NCBI GenBank assembly: GCA_030654555.1
Contig: JAURXG010000257.1
Span: 1-15,818, forward strand
Length of the DNA: 15,818 nt
Reading direction: 5' to 3'
DNA from: Aquabacterium sp.
GTDB lineage: Bacteria > Pseudomonadota > Gammaproteobacteria > Burkholderiales > Burkholderiaceae_C
Shown: in pieces, positions 1 through 7,158 of the stretch
Numbering within the stretch: the first letter of the stretch is position 1
How the letters are laid out: each line of letters begins with the position of its first letter
The notes under the pieces: generated by a model
What the model saw: only the letters and a program-made list of their open reading frames with translations
What the model was told of the DNA's origin: nothing
Database searches by the model: none
Position numbers and translations under genes: made by a program

Positions 1-34
1 TTGGGGGGAGCGCCGAAGGCGCCTCGGGGGGTCA
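1..34. repeat. REP-like GC-rich hairpin at left edge
   Basis: A G/C-only inverted repeat (GCGCC-GAA-GGCGC) flanked by runs of G lies directly against the stop codon of the CobD/CbiB-like gene. Read on the minus strand it begins CCCCCCGAGGCGCC, resembling the REP-like element near 4822-4880. It could act as a weak 3' hairpin for the minus-strand transcript, but no T-run follows inside the window. The element may continue past the left edge. Confidence 0.45.
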
Positions 35-1018
35 CCCTAACAAATTGGCGAGCGTCAGCAGGTCCACCAGCAGCAACCACAGCACCACCGAGCGCCAGAC
101 CAGGCCCACCACGCTGCGCAGGTGGCCCATCTGCGGCGGATCGCCCCCGGTGGAGCCCTCGGCCGCGGCGTCGCCGGTCGGGCCGGCCTCGAAGCTGCGC
201 GAGCGGTCGGGCGTGACACCCGGCGCCGCGCTGCCGCCCAGCTGCACGCCCACCGCGCCGGCGGCCGAGGCCAGGATCACGCCCTCGTTGCTGTGCTTCC
301 ACAGCGAGGCGTCACGCCGCCAGGCGTTGATGGCCTCCTCGAAGTTGCCCACCACCGCGAAGCCGAAGGCCGTCAGCCGCGCGGGCACGTGGTCGATCAG
401 CGAGAACATCTGCTGCGACACCGCCATCAGCCGCTGATTGGCCGGCACGCCCAGGGCCTTGCTGGGATAGGTCCAGTAGCGCGCGGCGAACTCGGCCATG
501 CGGTAGAGCACCGCGCCCAGCGGACCCAACCCCAGGGTGGAGAACAGCACGAACCAGAAGAACACGCCGAACACATGGCGGTGCGCCGCCAGCAGCGAAT
601 GCTCGATCACATGGCGCAGCAACTCGGTGCGCGGCAACTCGCTGGCGTCCAGGTGGCGCCACTCGGCCAGCAGGCGGCGGGCCTCGATCTCGTCGCCACG
701 GTCCAGCGCGTCGCGGATGTCGGTGTAGTAGTGGCTGAACTGCCGGAAACCCAGCGTGAGGTAGAGCACGCCGACGTCAAACAGCAGCGCCAGCAGCACG
801 CTCCAGTGGTGCACCGCCAGGTACACCAGCGACAGCAGCAGGCCGGGCACGCCCACCGACACGCCCCACACCACCCAGGCATGGTGCTCGCGGCCGGCGT
901 CGAAGTTGCGGCCGGTCCAGCGCACCCAGGACACCAGCGCGTGGTGCACCCAGTTGTCACGCGGCAGCGGCTTGAACTGCTCGATGACCAGGGCCAGCAG
1001 GACGGCGAAGAAACTCAT
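32..1018 (-). CDS. CobD/CbiB-family (AmpE-like) membrane protein
   Basis: A 328-residue hydrophobic protein. The N-terminus (MSFFAVLLALVIEQFKPLPR) and the following layout of membrane segments (about residues 2-14, 45-90, 145-180 and a C-terminal segment near 305-327) match the CobD/CbiB-family proteins of Burkholderiales, which also resemble AmpE. True CbiB/CobD makes adenosylcobinamide phosphate from cobyric acid. AmpE is an inner-membrane sensor-like protein linked to beta-lactamase induction. The family is recognised from overall character, and I cannot tell from sequence which role applies here. A polar loop near residues 255-295 is Ala/Gly-rich. It is the last gene of the minus-strand block, 40 bases downstream of the Nudix gene, and is probably co-transcribed with it. 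No strong ribosome binding site is visible before the ATG. Confidence 0.75.
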   Translation of the reverse strand: MSFFAVLLALVIEQFKPLPRDNWVHHALVSWVRWTGRNFDAGREHHAWVVWGVSVGVPGLLLSLVYLAVHHWSVLLALLFDVGVLYLTLGFRQFSHYYTDIRDALDRGDEIEARRLLAEWRHLDASELPRTELLRHVIEHSLLAAHRHVFGVFFWFVLFSTLGLGPLGAVLYRMAEFAARYWTYPSKALGVPANQRLMAVSQQMFSLIDHVPARLTAFGFAVVGNFEEAINAWRRDASLWKHSNEGVILASAAGAVGVQLGGSAAPGVTPDRSRSFEAGPTGDAAAEGSTGGDPPQMGHLRSVVGLVWRSVVLWLLLVDLLTLANLLG

Positions 1019-1058
1019 CGGTGCGGATCATACCGACCGGGTCTGGCCCGCCGGCAGA

Positions 1059-1760
1059 TCATGGGTGCGACAGGAAGCCGTAGAGGTTACGCAGCATCGC
1101 CGCGGTGGCGCCCCAGATGAAGTAGTCCTGCGGCCGGCCTTCGCCGTTGACGCCCTGCCAGGGCATCGACAGGAACTGCCGCGGCTGGCCCGACATCTCG
1201 AAACGATGGCGCCGGTGGTGGGCCGGCGTCATCAGGAAGGGCAGCGGCACCTCGAAGGCTTCGGCCACCTCGAAGGCGTCGAGCTGCAGGCTGAAGCCCG
1301 GCTGCACCAGCGCCACCACCGGCGTGACCACGAAACCGGTGACCGTGGTGTAGATCGGCAGCGTGCCGATCACCTCGATGTGTTGGCGCGCCAGGCCCAC
1401 TTCTTCTTCGGTCTCGCGCAGCGCGGTGGCGACCGCGTCGGCATCGTGCGTCTCGACCCGGCCCCCCGGAAAGCTGATCTGCCCGGCGTGGTCGCGCAGG
1501 TGCGCGGTGCGCATCGTCAGCAGCACCTGCAGGCCATGCTCGCGCATCACCAGCGGCACCAGCACCGAGGCCGCGGCCGGCGCACGCTGCGGGTTGAAGC
1601 GGGCACCGTCGCCGGGGATCTCGGGCAGCCAGGCCGGCGGTGCGGCAAAGCGCTGGCGCAGCGCATCCGGGTGCAGCCGATCGACGGGCACCGGCGGCAG
1701 GTGATCGTCCACGCCGTCGACGGGGATGGCCTGCGGATCGGTGATGCGGGGCACGGTCAT
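1059..1760 (-). CDS. Nudix hydrolase, CoA pyrophosphatase type
   Basis: A 233-residue Nudix protein. The Nudix box lies at about residues 99-123 and ends RETEEEVGL. It is preceded by LLTMRTAHLRDHAGQISFPG, the conserved segment typical of the CoA-diphosphatase branch (E. coli NudL/YeaB, UPF0035). That branch cleaves coenzyme A and derivatives to 3',5'-ADP and phosphopantetheine, using Mg or Mn bound by the glutamates of the box. About 60 residues of leader precede the domain, as is common in beta-proteobacterial members. It lies downstream of rplS, from which it is separated by a strong terminator, and just upstream of the CobD/CbiB-like gene. Family assignment is firm; substrate is inferred from the motif. 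Confidence 0.9.
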   Translation of the reverse strand: MTVPRITDPQAIPVDGVDDHLPPVPVDRLHPDALRQRFAAPPAWLPEIPGDGARFNPQRAPAAASVLVPLVMREHGLQVLLTMRTAHLRDHAGQISFPGGRVETHDADAVATALRETEEEVGLARQHIEVIGTLPIYTTVTGFVVTPVVALVQPGFSLQLDAFEVAEAFEVPLPFLMTPAHHRRHRFEMSGQPRQFLSMPWQGVNGEGRPQDYFIWGATAAMLRNLYGFLSHP

Positions 1761-1783
1761 GGGCTGCAGATTCTGGCGGTTCA

Positions 1784-1815
1784 GAAGAAAACAAGCCGCC
1801 CGAAGGCGGCTTGTT
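1784..1815 (-). terminator. Rho-independent terminator after rplS
   Basis: A perfect 11-bp stem (AACAAGCCGCC / GGCGGCTTGTT, 1790-1800 and 1805-1815) with a 4-base TTCG loop on the minus strand, followed by TTTCTTCTGA. The stable tetraloop and the T-rich tail make it a convincing terminator for the rpsP-rimM-trmD-rplS transcript, 30 bases after the rplS stop. Some read-through, or a separate promoter, is needed for the Nudix and CobD-like genes. Confidence 0.88.
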
Positions 1816-1845
1816 GTGGCGCGAGGTCGCGAGACTGCGCGAAGC

Positions 1846-2199
1846 TCAGGCGAGCTTCTCCTTGATGCGCGCCGACTTGCCCGAGCGCTGGCGCAGGTAG
1901 TACAGCTTGGCGCGGCGCACGTCGCCGCGGCGCTTGACTTCGATGCCCGAGATCAGCGGGCTGTACAGCTGGAAGGTGCGCTCGACGCCCTCGCCGCTGG
2001 ACATCTTGCGCACGATGAAGCTGCTGTTGAGCCCACGGTTGCGCTTGGCGATCACCACGCCTTCGTAGGCCTGCACCCGCTTGCGGGTACCTTCCACGAC
2101 GTTGACGCTGACGATGACCGTGTCGCCGGGGGCGAAAACGGGGATCGTCTTGTTCAGGCGAGTGATCTCTTCCTGTTCGAGGGTGCGGATCAGGTCCAC
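1846..2199 (-). CDS. rplS: 50S ribosomal protein L19
   Basis: A 117-residue protein with the L19 pattern: LNKTIPVFAPGDTVIVSVNV near residues 15-34, then the basic RVQAYEGVVIAKRNRG segment and a C-terminal RSGKSARIKEKL tail. L19 sits at the 30S-50S interface of the ribosome. The start is GTG at 2197-2199, with a good Shine-Dalgarno AGGAG eight bases upstream, which decides this start. Length is normal for the family. It is the last gene of the classical rpsP-rimM-trmD-rplS operon, 69 bases after trmD, and is followed by a strong terminator. Confidence 0.97.
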   Translation of the reverse strand: MDLIRTLEQEEITRLNKTIPVFAPGDTVIVSVNVVEGTRKRVQAYEGVVIAKRNRGLNSSFIVRKMSSGEGVERTFQLYSPLISGIEVKRRGDVRRAKLYYLRQRSGKSARIKEKLA

Positions 2200-2268
2200 T
2201 GGTTTCTCCTGGAGCGATCATGCCGGCGCACTCAAAACGGGCCCGGTAGAGGATCGAAAAGCCTTTGA

Positions 2269-3054
2269 TTATAGCGCGTCCTGCAACCGCAACGCCTTGA
2301 GCGTTTTCTCGTCTGCGGTCGACAGCCGCCCTGCGGCGCGCGCCGCGGCGATCAGGTCGGGCCGGCGCCGGGCGGTGATCGCCAGCGATTGGTCGCGCCG
2401 CCAGCGTTCGATCTGGGCATGGTGACCGCTCAGCAGCACCGCCGGCACCGCCAGTTCACCCTCGGGCGTGGCCAGGCGCTCGGGCCGGCTGTAGTGCGGG
2501 CAGTCGAGCAGGCCGTCGGCCGAGAAACTGTCCTGCTCGTGCGACTCGGTGGTCAGCACGCCGGGCTGCAGCCGCGCCACGGCGTCCAGCAGCGCCAGCG
2601 CCGGCAGTTCACCGCCCGACAGCACGAAGTCGCCCAGGCTCAGCTCCAGCGTGACGTGGCGGTCGATGAAGCGCTGGTCGATGCCTTCGTAGCGGCCGCA
2701 CAGCAGCACGGCGCCGGGGCTGGCGGCCGCATCGGCCATCCGGCGCACCAAGGCCTGGGTGATCGGCGCGCCGGTGGGGGTGAAATGGATCACCGGCACG
2801 GCCGAGGTCTCGGCATCGGCGCGGTCGGCACGCAGCGCGGCCATCGCGCGCTCCAGCGGCTCGGCCAGCATCACCATGCCCGGGCCACCGCCGAACGGCC
2901 GGTCGTCGACGCGGCGGTAGGTGTCGAGCGCAAAGTCGCGCAGCGGCCACAGCCGCACGTCGACCTGGCCGCTCTCGAAGGCGCGGCGGGTGATGCCCTG
3001 CGTCAGGTGCGGGGCGAACAGTTCGGGAAACAGCGTGACGACGTCGAAGCGCAT
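2269..3054 (-). CDS. trmD: tRNA (guanine-37-N1)-methyltransferase
   Basis: A 261-residue SPOUT methyltransferase that transfers methyl from S-adenosylmethionine to N1 of G37, next to the anticodon, and so prevents +1 frameshifting. TrmD landmarks are MRFDVVTLFPELF at the N-terminus, RVDDRPFGGGPGMVM, CGRYEGIDQRFID, and LSLGDFVLSGGELPAL of the trefoil-knot cofactor site. The C-terminal domain binds tRNA. Length is normal. The ATG lies 10 bases after the rimM stop, consistent with translational coupling in the operon. Confidence 0.97.
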   Translation of the reverse strand: MRFDVVTLFPELFAPHLTQGITRRAFESGQVDVRLWPLRDFALDTYRRVDDRPFGGGPGMVMLAEPLERAMAALRADRADAETSAVPVIHFTPTGAPITQALVRRMADAAASPGAVLLCGRYEGIDQRFIDRHVTLELSLGDFVLSGGELPALALLDAVARLQPGVLTTESHEQDSFSADGLLDCPHYSRPERLATPEGELAVPAVLLSGHHAQIERWRRDQSLAITARRRPDLIAAARAAGRLSTADEKTLKALRLQDAL

Positions 3055-3064
3055 CGTCAGCGGA

Positions 3065-3676
3065 TCAATAGTCCAGACCCCAGTCGACCGTGATGCGGCG
3101 CTGGGCCAGGTTCACGTCGTCGATGAAGGCGCCGACGAAGGGGATCAGCCGCTCGCTGGCCTCCGGTGAGGCGCCCTCGGGCGCATCGGGACGGTGGATG
3201 CGCAGCACGCTGTGCGCGCCGGTGTCGATCAGGCCGACCACCTCGCCCAGCGGCTCGCCCTGGCGGTTGACGACGGCCAGACCGATCAGGTCGATCCAGT
3301 AGAACTCGCCGTCGCCGGCGGTGGGAAAACTCGAGCGCGCGATGAAGATGCGCGCGCCCTTCATCGCCTCGGCCGCATTGCGGTCGGGCAATTCCTGGGC
3401 AGTGGCCACCACGGCGTCGCCCTGCGCCTTGCTGTGCGTGATGCGCAGCACCGGCGGGTAGTTCACGGCGGCGGACTTGGGGCCCAGCGCCGCGATGGGC
3501 GCCTCGGGCGGCTGGATGAACCAGCGCCGCGAGGCGAACAAGGCGTCGGGGCTCTTGCTGAAGGGCTGCACGCGGATGCCGCCCTTGATGCCCCAGGCCC
3601 CGAGCACACGGCCCACCTCGACGGCGTCGTCGGGAAAGGCCGGCGCGAGGTCGTCGTCCGGCGCAGCCTGCGTCAT
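3065..3676 (-). CDS. rimM: 16S rRNA processing protein RimM
   Basis: RimM binds ribosomal protein S19 and helps mature the 3' domain of 16S rRNA in the 30S subunit. The N-terminal barrel starts at DAVEVGRVLGAWGIKGGIRV and the C-terminal PRC-barrel includes FYWIDLIGLAVVN and GVHS-like DTGAHSVLRI, ending in VDWGLDY. I chose the ATG at 3674-3676 (MTQAAPDDD), giving 203 residues. The frame stays open upstream for 28 Arg/Pro-rich residues, but that stretch overlaps rpsP and looks non-native. A longer start cannot be formally excluded. It lies 34 bases after rpsP. Confidence 0.94.
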   Translation of the reverse strand: MTQAAPDDDLAPAFPDDAVEVGRVLGAWGIKGGIRVQPFSKSPDALFASRRWFIQPPEAPIAALGPKSAAVNYPPVLRITHSKAQGDAVVATAQELPDRNAAEAMKGARIFIARSSFPTAGDGEFYWIDLIGLAVVNRQGEPLGEVVGLIDTGAHSVLRIHRPDAPEGASPEASERLIPFVGAFIDDVNLAQRRITVDWGLDY

Positions 3677-3710
3677 GGCAGCGGGCAGCGCGCGAACGGC
3701 GCGGTCAGGC

Positions 3711-3989
3711 TCAGGCCGCGACAGCCGCAGCGGCCGGGGCCACCTGGGCCTTGGCGGCATCGCTGACCAGGCGCTTGACGGTGGGCGACATCTGGGCGCC
3801 CACGCCGGTCCAGTAGGTCACGCGATCGAGCGCCACGCGCAGGGGCTGTTCGGCACCTGCGGCCATCGGGTTGTAGAACCCCAGGCGCTCGAGGTAGCGC
3901 CCGTCGCGACGTTCGCGCGAGTCGGCCACCACGATGTTGTAGAACGGGCGCTTCTTGGCGCCGCCACGAGCCAGTCGAATAACGACCAT
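3711..3989 (-). CDS. rpsP: 30S ribosomal protein S16
   Basis: A 92-residue protein starting MVVIRLARGGAKKRPFYNIV, the hallmark S16 N-terminus, followed by DGRYLERLGFYNP and an Ala-rich tail. S16 is a primary 16S rRNA-binding protein of the 30S body. The ATG at 3987-3989 is set by homology. The same frame is open upstream for another 112 codons, but these belong to the transcribed leader. A GGAAG ribosome binding site lies about seven bases upstream. It is the first gene of the rpsP-rimM-trmD-rplS operon. Confidence 0.97.
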   Translation of the reverse strand: MVVIRLARGGAKKRPFYNIVVADSRERRDGRYLERLGFYNPMAAGAEQPLRVALDRVTYWTGVGAQMSPTVKRLVSDAAKAQVAPAAAAVAA

Positions 3990-4220
3990 GTTGATCTTCC
4001 GAAAAAATCGTTGGCGACAGGCCAGCCAAGGAGACACTCGAGGCCGATCCATCTGGTCACTGCGCGTCCGGGCAGCCGATGCGGCCAACCGATGGAACAT
4101 GCAGCACAAAACTTTCTTGCACCCGTCTTGAGATCTCAATCCAGGTACGGACTCCCCGGCGCCGTAGATACGCAGACCAGAAGTGATCACCACCTCGCCC
4201 ACCGTCGCCGAAAACCGAGC
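3990..4220 (-). other. Long untranslated leader of rpsP with candidate attenuator
   Basis: If transcription starts at the TATAAT box, rpsP has a leader of about 220 bases. Near its 3' end the minus strand can form a small hairpin (TTGGC / GCCAA, 4025-4029 and 4011-4015) followed by CGATTTTTTCGG just before the ribosome binding site. That is the general shape of an attenuator, though the stem is only five pairs. I recognise no known riboswitch or r-protein leader motif. Confidence 0.35.
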
Positions 4221-4226
4221 ATTATA
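4221..4226 (-). promoter_or_regulatory. -10 element of the rpsP operon promoter
   Basis: The minus strand reads GTTTATAATGCTCGG here, a perfect TATAAT box in an otherwise GC-rich region, with transcription expected to start about seven bases further (near 4213-4215). No good -35 hexamer is visible 16-18 bases upstream. Such strong -10 boxes are common before ribosomal protein operons. Confidence 0.7.
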
Positions 4227-4266
4227 AACTGACGTCGCCGAATCCCCGCGGTGCTTTTTTCGACCC

Positions 4267-4815
4267 ATGACCACGCCTGCCCTGCTCATCCGCCCCAGCA
4301 CCCCCGCCGACCTGCCCGCCATCACCGCGATCTACGCCGAGGCGGTGCTCAACGGCACCGGCACCTTCGAGCTCGATCCGCCCGATCAGGCCGAGATGGC
4401 GCGCCGCCGCGACGACGTGCTGTCCAAGGGCCTGCCCTGGCTGGTGGCCGAGGCGCCCGGCCCGGCGGGCAACCAGGTGCTGGGCTACGCCTATGCCAAC
4501 CACTTCCGCCCGCGCCGGGCCTACCGCTTCTGCCTGGAAGACTCGATCTACCTGCACCCCGACGCCCGCGGACGCGGTGTGGGCCGGCTGCTGCTGACCG
4601 AGCTGGTGGGCCGCTGCGAGGCCGCCGGCGCGCGGCAGATGCTGGCGGTGATCGGCGACGCGGCCAACGCCGGCTCGATCGGCGTGCACGCGGCGCTGGG
4701 CTTCGAGCACACCGGCGTGCTCAAGGCCGCGGGCTGGAAGTTCGACCGCTGGCTGGACGTGATCCTGATGCAGCGCGCCCTGGGCACCGGCGACACCACG
4801 GCGGGCACCGATTGA
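4267..4815 (+). CDS. GNAT N-acetyltransferase, phosphinothricin acetyltransferase-like
   Basis: A 182-residue GNAT enzyme that would transfer acetyl from acetyl-CoA to a small amine, probably an amino acid analogue. Features are IRPSTPADLPAITAIYAEAV (residues 8-27), the TGTFE motif (31-35), the acetyl-CoA loop RGRGVGRLLL (101-110) and the NAGSIGVHAALGFEHTGVLK stretch (134-153) typical of the Pat/Bar/YncA branch. Native substrates of such chromosomal members are often methionine sulfone/sulfoximine-like compounds, but substrate cannot be read from sequence. Transcribed divergently from rpsP across 277 bases. No clear Shine-Dalgarno precedes the ATG. Confidence 0.9.
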   Translation: MTTPALLIRPSTPADLPAITAIYAEAVLNGTGTFELDPPDQAEMARRRDDVLSKGLPWLVAEAPGPAGNQVLGYAYANHFRPRRAYRFCLEDSIYLHPDARGRGVGRLLLTELVGRCEAAGARQMLAVIGDAANAGSIGVHAALGFEHTGVLKAAGWKFDRWLDVILMQRALGTGDTTAGTD

Positions 4816-4821
4816 AATGTC

Positions 4822-4880
4822 CGCCCCCACCTCGCTGCGCTCCTGCCCCCCGAGGGGGCGCTCAGCCGCCTCGGGGCGGC
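4822..4880. repeat. REP-like intergenic hairpin element
   Basis: Two nested GC hairpins lie between two plus-strand genes: CGCCCCC (4822-4828) pairs with GGGGGCG (4854-4860), and GCCGCC-TCGG-GGCGGC occupies 4865-4880. The CTCGCTGCGCTCCTGCCCCCCG core closely resembles dispersed intergenic repeats I know from Comamonadaceae and related Burkholderiales. It may stabilise the 3' end of the upstream message. Confidence 0.65.
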
Positions 4881-4904
4881 CCGGCGTCGCCTGAGACCAC
4901 CCCG

Positions 4905-5333
4905 ATGCACGACAAATCCAAGACCCTGGCCACCTGGCTGGCCCTGCTGGCAGGCCCGCTGGGCGCCCACCGCTTCTACCTTTACGGCTGGCGCGACAAG
5001 CTGGCCTGGCTGCACCCGCTGCCCACGCTGCTGGGCCTGGGCGGCGCGATCCGCATGCGCAACCTGGGGCAGGACGACCATGCCGCCTGGCTGCTGATCC
5101 CGGTGCTGGGCGTGATGCTGGTGGTCGGCATGCTGGCCACCATCACCACCGGCCTGACGCCCGACGAGCGCTGGGCCCAGCGCCACAACCCGGGCCGCCC
5201 GGTGCGCGCCACCGGTTGGGGCCCGGTGATCGCCATCGTGATCGCCCTGCTGGTGGGCGGCACGGTGCTGATGGGCACGATCGCCTTCGGCGGGCAGAAG
5301 TTCTTCGAATACCAGGCCGAGAACAAGACCTGA
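4905..5333 (+). CDS. Small TM2-like membrane protein
   Basis: A 142-residue protein starting MHDKSKTLATWLALLAGPLG. The K-T-L-A-WLALLAGPLGAHRFYLYG pattern (residues 6-27) resembles the TM2/NINE-domain hairpin, which is built around a G-x-HRFYLG-type turn. Hydrophobic segments lie at about 7-23, 62-82 and 104-125, so an inner-membrane location is likely. Function is unknown for this group. The ATG at 4905 begins just after the REP-like element. The same frame is open upstream through the repeat, but that sequence does not look coding. It lies 38 bases before the beta-CASP gene and may be co-transcribed with it. Confidence 0.75.
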   Translation: MHDKSKTLATWLALLAGPLGAHRFYLYGWRDKLAWLHPLPTLLGLGGAIRMRNLGQDDHAAWLLIPVLGVMLVVGMLATITTGLTPDERWAQRHNPGRPVRATGWGPVIAIVIALLVGGTVLMGTIAFGGQKFFEYQAENKT

Positions 5334-5371
5334 CCCTGCCGCGCAGCGGCTGACCGCACAGACCACCCTTC

Positions 5372-6730
5372 ATGCAGATCCAGTTTCTCGGCGCCGCCGA
5401 CACCGTCACCGGTTCACGCCACCTGGTCACCGTGGGGGACCAGCGCATCCTGCTCGATTGCGGGCTGTTCCAGGGCTACAAGGTGCTGCGCGAGCGCAAC
5501 TGGGCACCGCTGGCGGTGCCCCCGCACGAGATCGACGCGGTGGTGCTGAGCCACGCCCACCTCGACCACAGCGGCTGGCTGCCGGGGCTGGTGAAGGCGG
5601 GCTTCCGCGGGCCCATCCACGCCTCGCCCGCCACCTGCGACCTGGCCCAGGTGCTGCTGCTCGACAGCGCCCACCTGCAGGAAGAAGACGCGCGCCGCGC
5701 CAACCGCTACGGCTTTTCGCGCCACGAGAAGGCGCTGCCGCTCTACAACCGCGCCGATGCGAAGAAGGCCATCGCCAAGCTGGTGCCGATGGCGCCGGGC
5801 CGCGCCCGGATGGTCGGCCATGCCAGCGTGACGCTGACGCCGGTGGGCCACCTGCTGGGCGCCTGCTCGGTGTCGCTGACCCATGGTGGCCAGACGCTGG
5901 CCTTTTCGGGCGACGTCGGCCGCAGCGCCGACTGGCTGATGCCGCCGCCGCAGCCGCTGCCCGCCGCCGACGTGCTGCTGGTCGAATCGACCTACGGCAA
6001 CCGCCGGCACCCCGATGCCCGCGAAACGCCGGCCGAGCTGGCGCGCATCATCCGCAACACCGTCGCGCGCGGCGGCAAGGTGCTGATGCCCAGCTTCGCG
6101 GTGGGGCGGGCGCAGGCGCTGCTGCTGGTGCTGCAACGGCTCAAGCGCGCCGGCGAGATCCCCGCGCAGCTGCCGATCTACCTGGACAGCCCGATGGCCA
6201 TCGAGGCCACCGCCCTCTACACCCACCACCGCCGCCTGCTGCGGGTGCCACAACGCGAGATCGCCCAGCTGTGCGACGGCGTGCGCATGGTGACGACGGC
6301 CGCGCTGTCGATGCGGCTGGCGGCCTCGCGTGCGCCCGCGGTGATCATCTCGGCCAGCGGCATGGCCACCGGCGGGCGCGTGCTGCACCACCTGAAGCTG
6401 ATGGCGCCCGACGAGCGCCACCACATCGTGTTTGCCGGCTTCCAGGTCGGCGGCAGCCGCGGCGCGCACCTGGTGGCGGGCGCGCGCGAGGTCAAGATCC
6501 ACGGCGAGTACGTGCCGGTGCGGGCGCCGGTCAGCGCGCTCGAGGGCTTCTCGGGCCACGCCGACGGCGACGAGTTGCTCGACTGGCTGCGGCGCATGCC
6601 CGGCGCGCCGAGCCAGACCTTCGTCGTGCACGGCGAGCCCGATGCCGCTGACACCCTGCGCCTGCGCATCAAGGATGGCCTGGGCTGGAAGGTGCGCGTG
6701 CCGCAGCACGGCGAGGTGGTGCGGCTGTAG
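5372..6730 (+). CDS. Beta-CASP metallo-beta-lactamase-fold ribonuclease
   Basis: A 452-residue protein of the COG1236/YSH1-like group (CPSF-73 relatives), predicted zinc-dependent RNA endonuclease or exonuclease. The metal site motif HAHLDH is at residues 61-66, followed by a third histidine near 160 (GHLLGA) and SGD at 179-181. The beta-CASP part has VESTYGN (204-210), the conserved SASGMATGG stretch (328-335), FSGHAD with H396, and VVHGE with H420. All expected metal ligands are present and length is normal, so it should be active. Its RNA target in bacteria of this group is not established. No classic terminator follows on this strand; the hairpin at 6776-6811 has its T-run on the other strand. 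Confidence 0.9.
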   Translation: MQIQFLGAADTVTGSRHLVTVGDQRILLDCGLFQGYKVLRERNWAPLAVPPHEIDAVVLSHAHLDHSGWLPGLVKAGFRGPIHASPATCDLAQVLLLDSAHLQEEDARRANRYGFSRHEKALPLYNRADAKKAIAKLVPMAPGRARMVGHASVTLTPVGHLLGACSVSLTHGGQTLAFSGDVGRSADWLMPPPQPLPAADVLLVESTYGNRRHPDARETPAELARIIRNTVARGGKVLMPSFAVGRAQALLLVLQRLKRAGEIPAQLPIYLDSPMAIEATALYTHHRRLLRVPQREIAQLCDGVRMVTTAALSMRLAASRAPAVIISASGMATGGRVLHHLKLMAPDERHHIVFAGFQVGGSRGAHLVAGAREVKIHGEYVPVRAPVSALEGFSGHADGDELLDWLRRMPGAPSQTFVVHGEPDAADTLRLRIKDGLGWKVRVPQHGEVVRL

Positions 6731-6771
6731 GCCGGTCGCATCGAGCCACCGCCGCCTAAGAGCCGGCGCCC

Positions 6772-6811
6772 AAAAGACGAAGAGCCCGACCAACAGGCCG
6801 GGCTCTTCGTC
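6772..6811 (-). terminator. Rho-independent terminator of the small exported protein gene
   Basis: A 13-bp perfect stem (GACGAAGAGCCCG / CGGGCTCTTCGTC, 6776-6788 and 6799-6811). Read on the minus strand it is followed by TTTTG, a short T-run. It lies 34 bases after the stop of the small minus-strand gene. The hairpin could also protect or end the convergent plus-strand beta-CASP transcript, though no T-run follows in that direction. Confidence 0.88.
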
Positions 6812-6845
6812 AGACCGGGCCGCGCGAAACTCGCGCGGCGCCGTA

Positions 6846-7064
6846 TCAGGCGGTCTTGACCTTCTTGGTCTTCTTGTGCTTCTTGGCGACCTTCACGGCC
6901 TTCTTGGTCGGCTCGGCCTTCTTGACCGCTTCGGGCGCGGCCTTCTGGGCAGCGGCGGCCACCACGGGGGCAGCCGGAGCGGCGGGCGTGGCCGGGGCGG
7001 CGGCCTGCGCAAACGCGCCCAGGCTGAAGGTGGCGGCGGTGAGGGCGGCGATGAGCTGTTTCAT
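6846..7064 (-). CDS. Small exported Ala/Lys-rich protein
   Basis: A 72-residue protein. Residues 1-19 (MKQLIAALTAATFSLGAFA) form a typical Sec signal peptide with an AFA-Q cleavage site. The mature part is an Ala/Pro stretch followed by a strongly basic tail (KKAVKVAKKHKKTKKVKTA). I know of similar short Ala/Lys-rich exported proteins in Burkholderiales, but no function. A periplasmic polyanion- or envelope-binding role is only a guess. The start at 7062-7064 is chosen because it begins the signal peptide and has AAGGA eight bases upstream. The frame is open 36 codons further but without signal-peptide character. It is followed by a strong terminator, and 94 bases separate it from the oxygenase gene upstream. 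Confidence 0.8.
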   Translation of the reverse strand: MKQLIAALTAATFSLGAFAQAAAPATPAAPAAPVVAAAAQKAAPEAVKKAEPTKKAVKVAKKHKKTKKVKTA

Positions 7065-7158
7065 TGTGGGGTCCTTGCGACGGATGAGCAGAACGCTCGC
7101 ATGGACAACGCCGGGTTCGCCCCGCAGGTTGACAACCGCGGCCGAAGGCTCCTGGCGA

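Noticed and set aside
4251..5333. A 360-codon frame joining the GNAT region to the TM2-like protein
   Set aside because: Only its last 142 codons look like protein. The first part is out of frame with the GNAT gene and passes through the REP-like hairpin.
6776..6811. Terminator of the plus-strand beta-CASP gene
   Set aside because: The stem is strong but the T-run follows only on the minus strand; a bidirectional role is possible but not shown.
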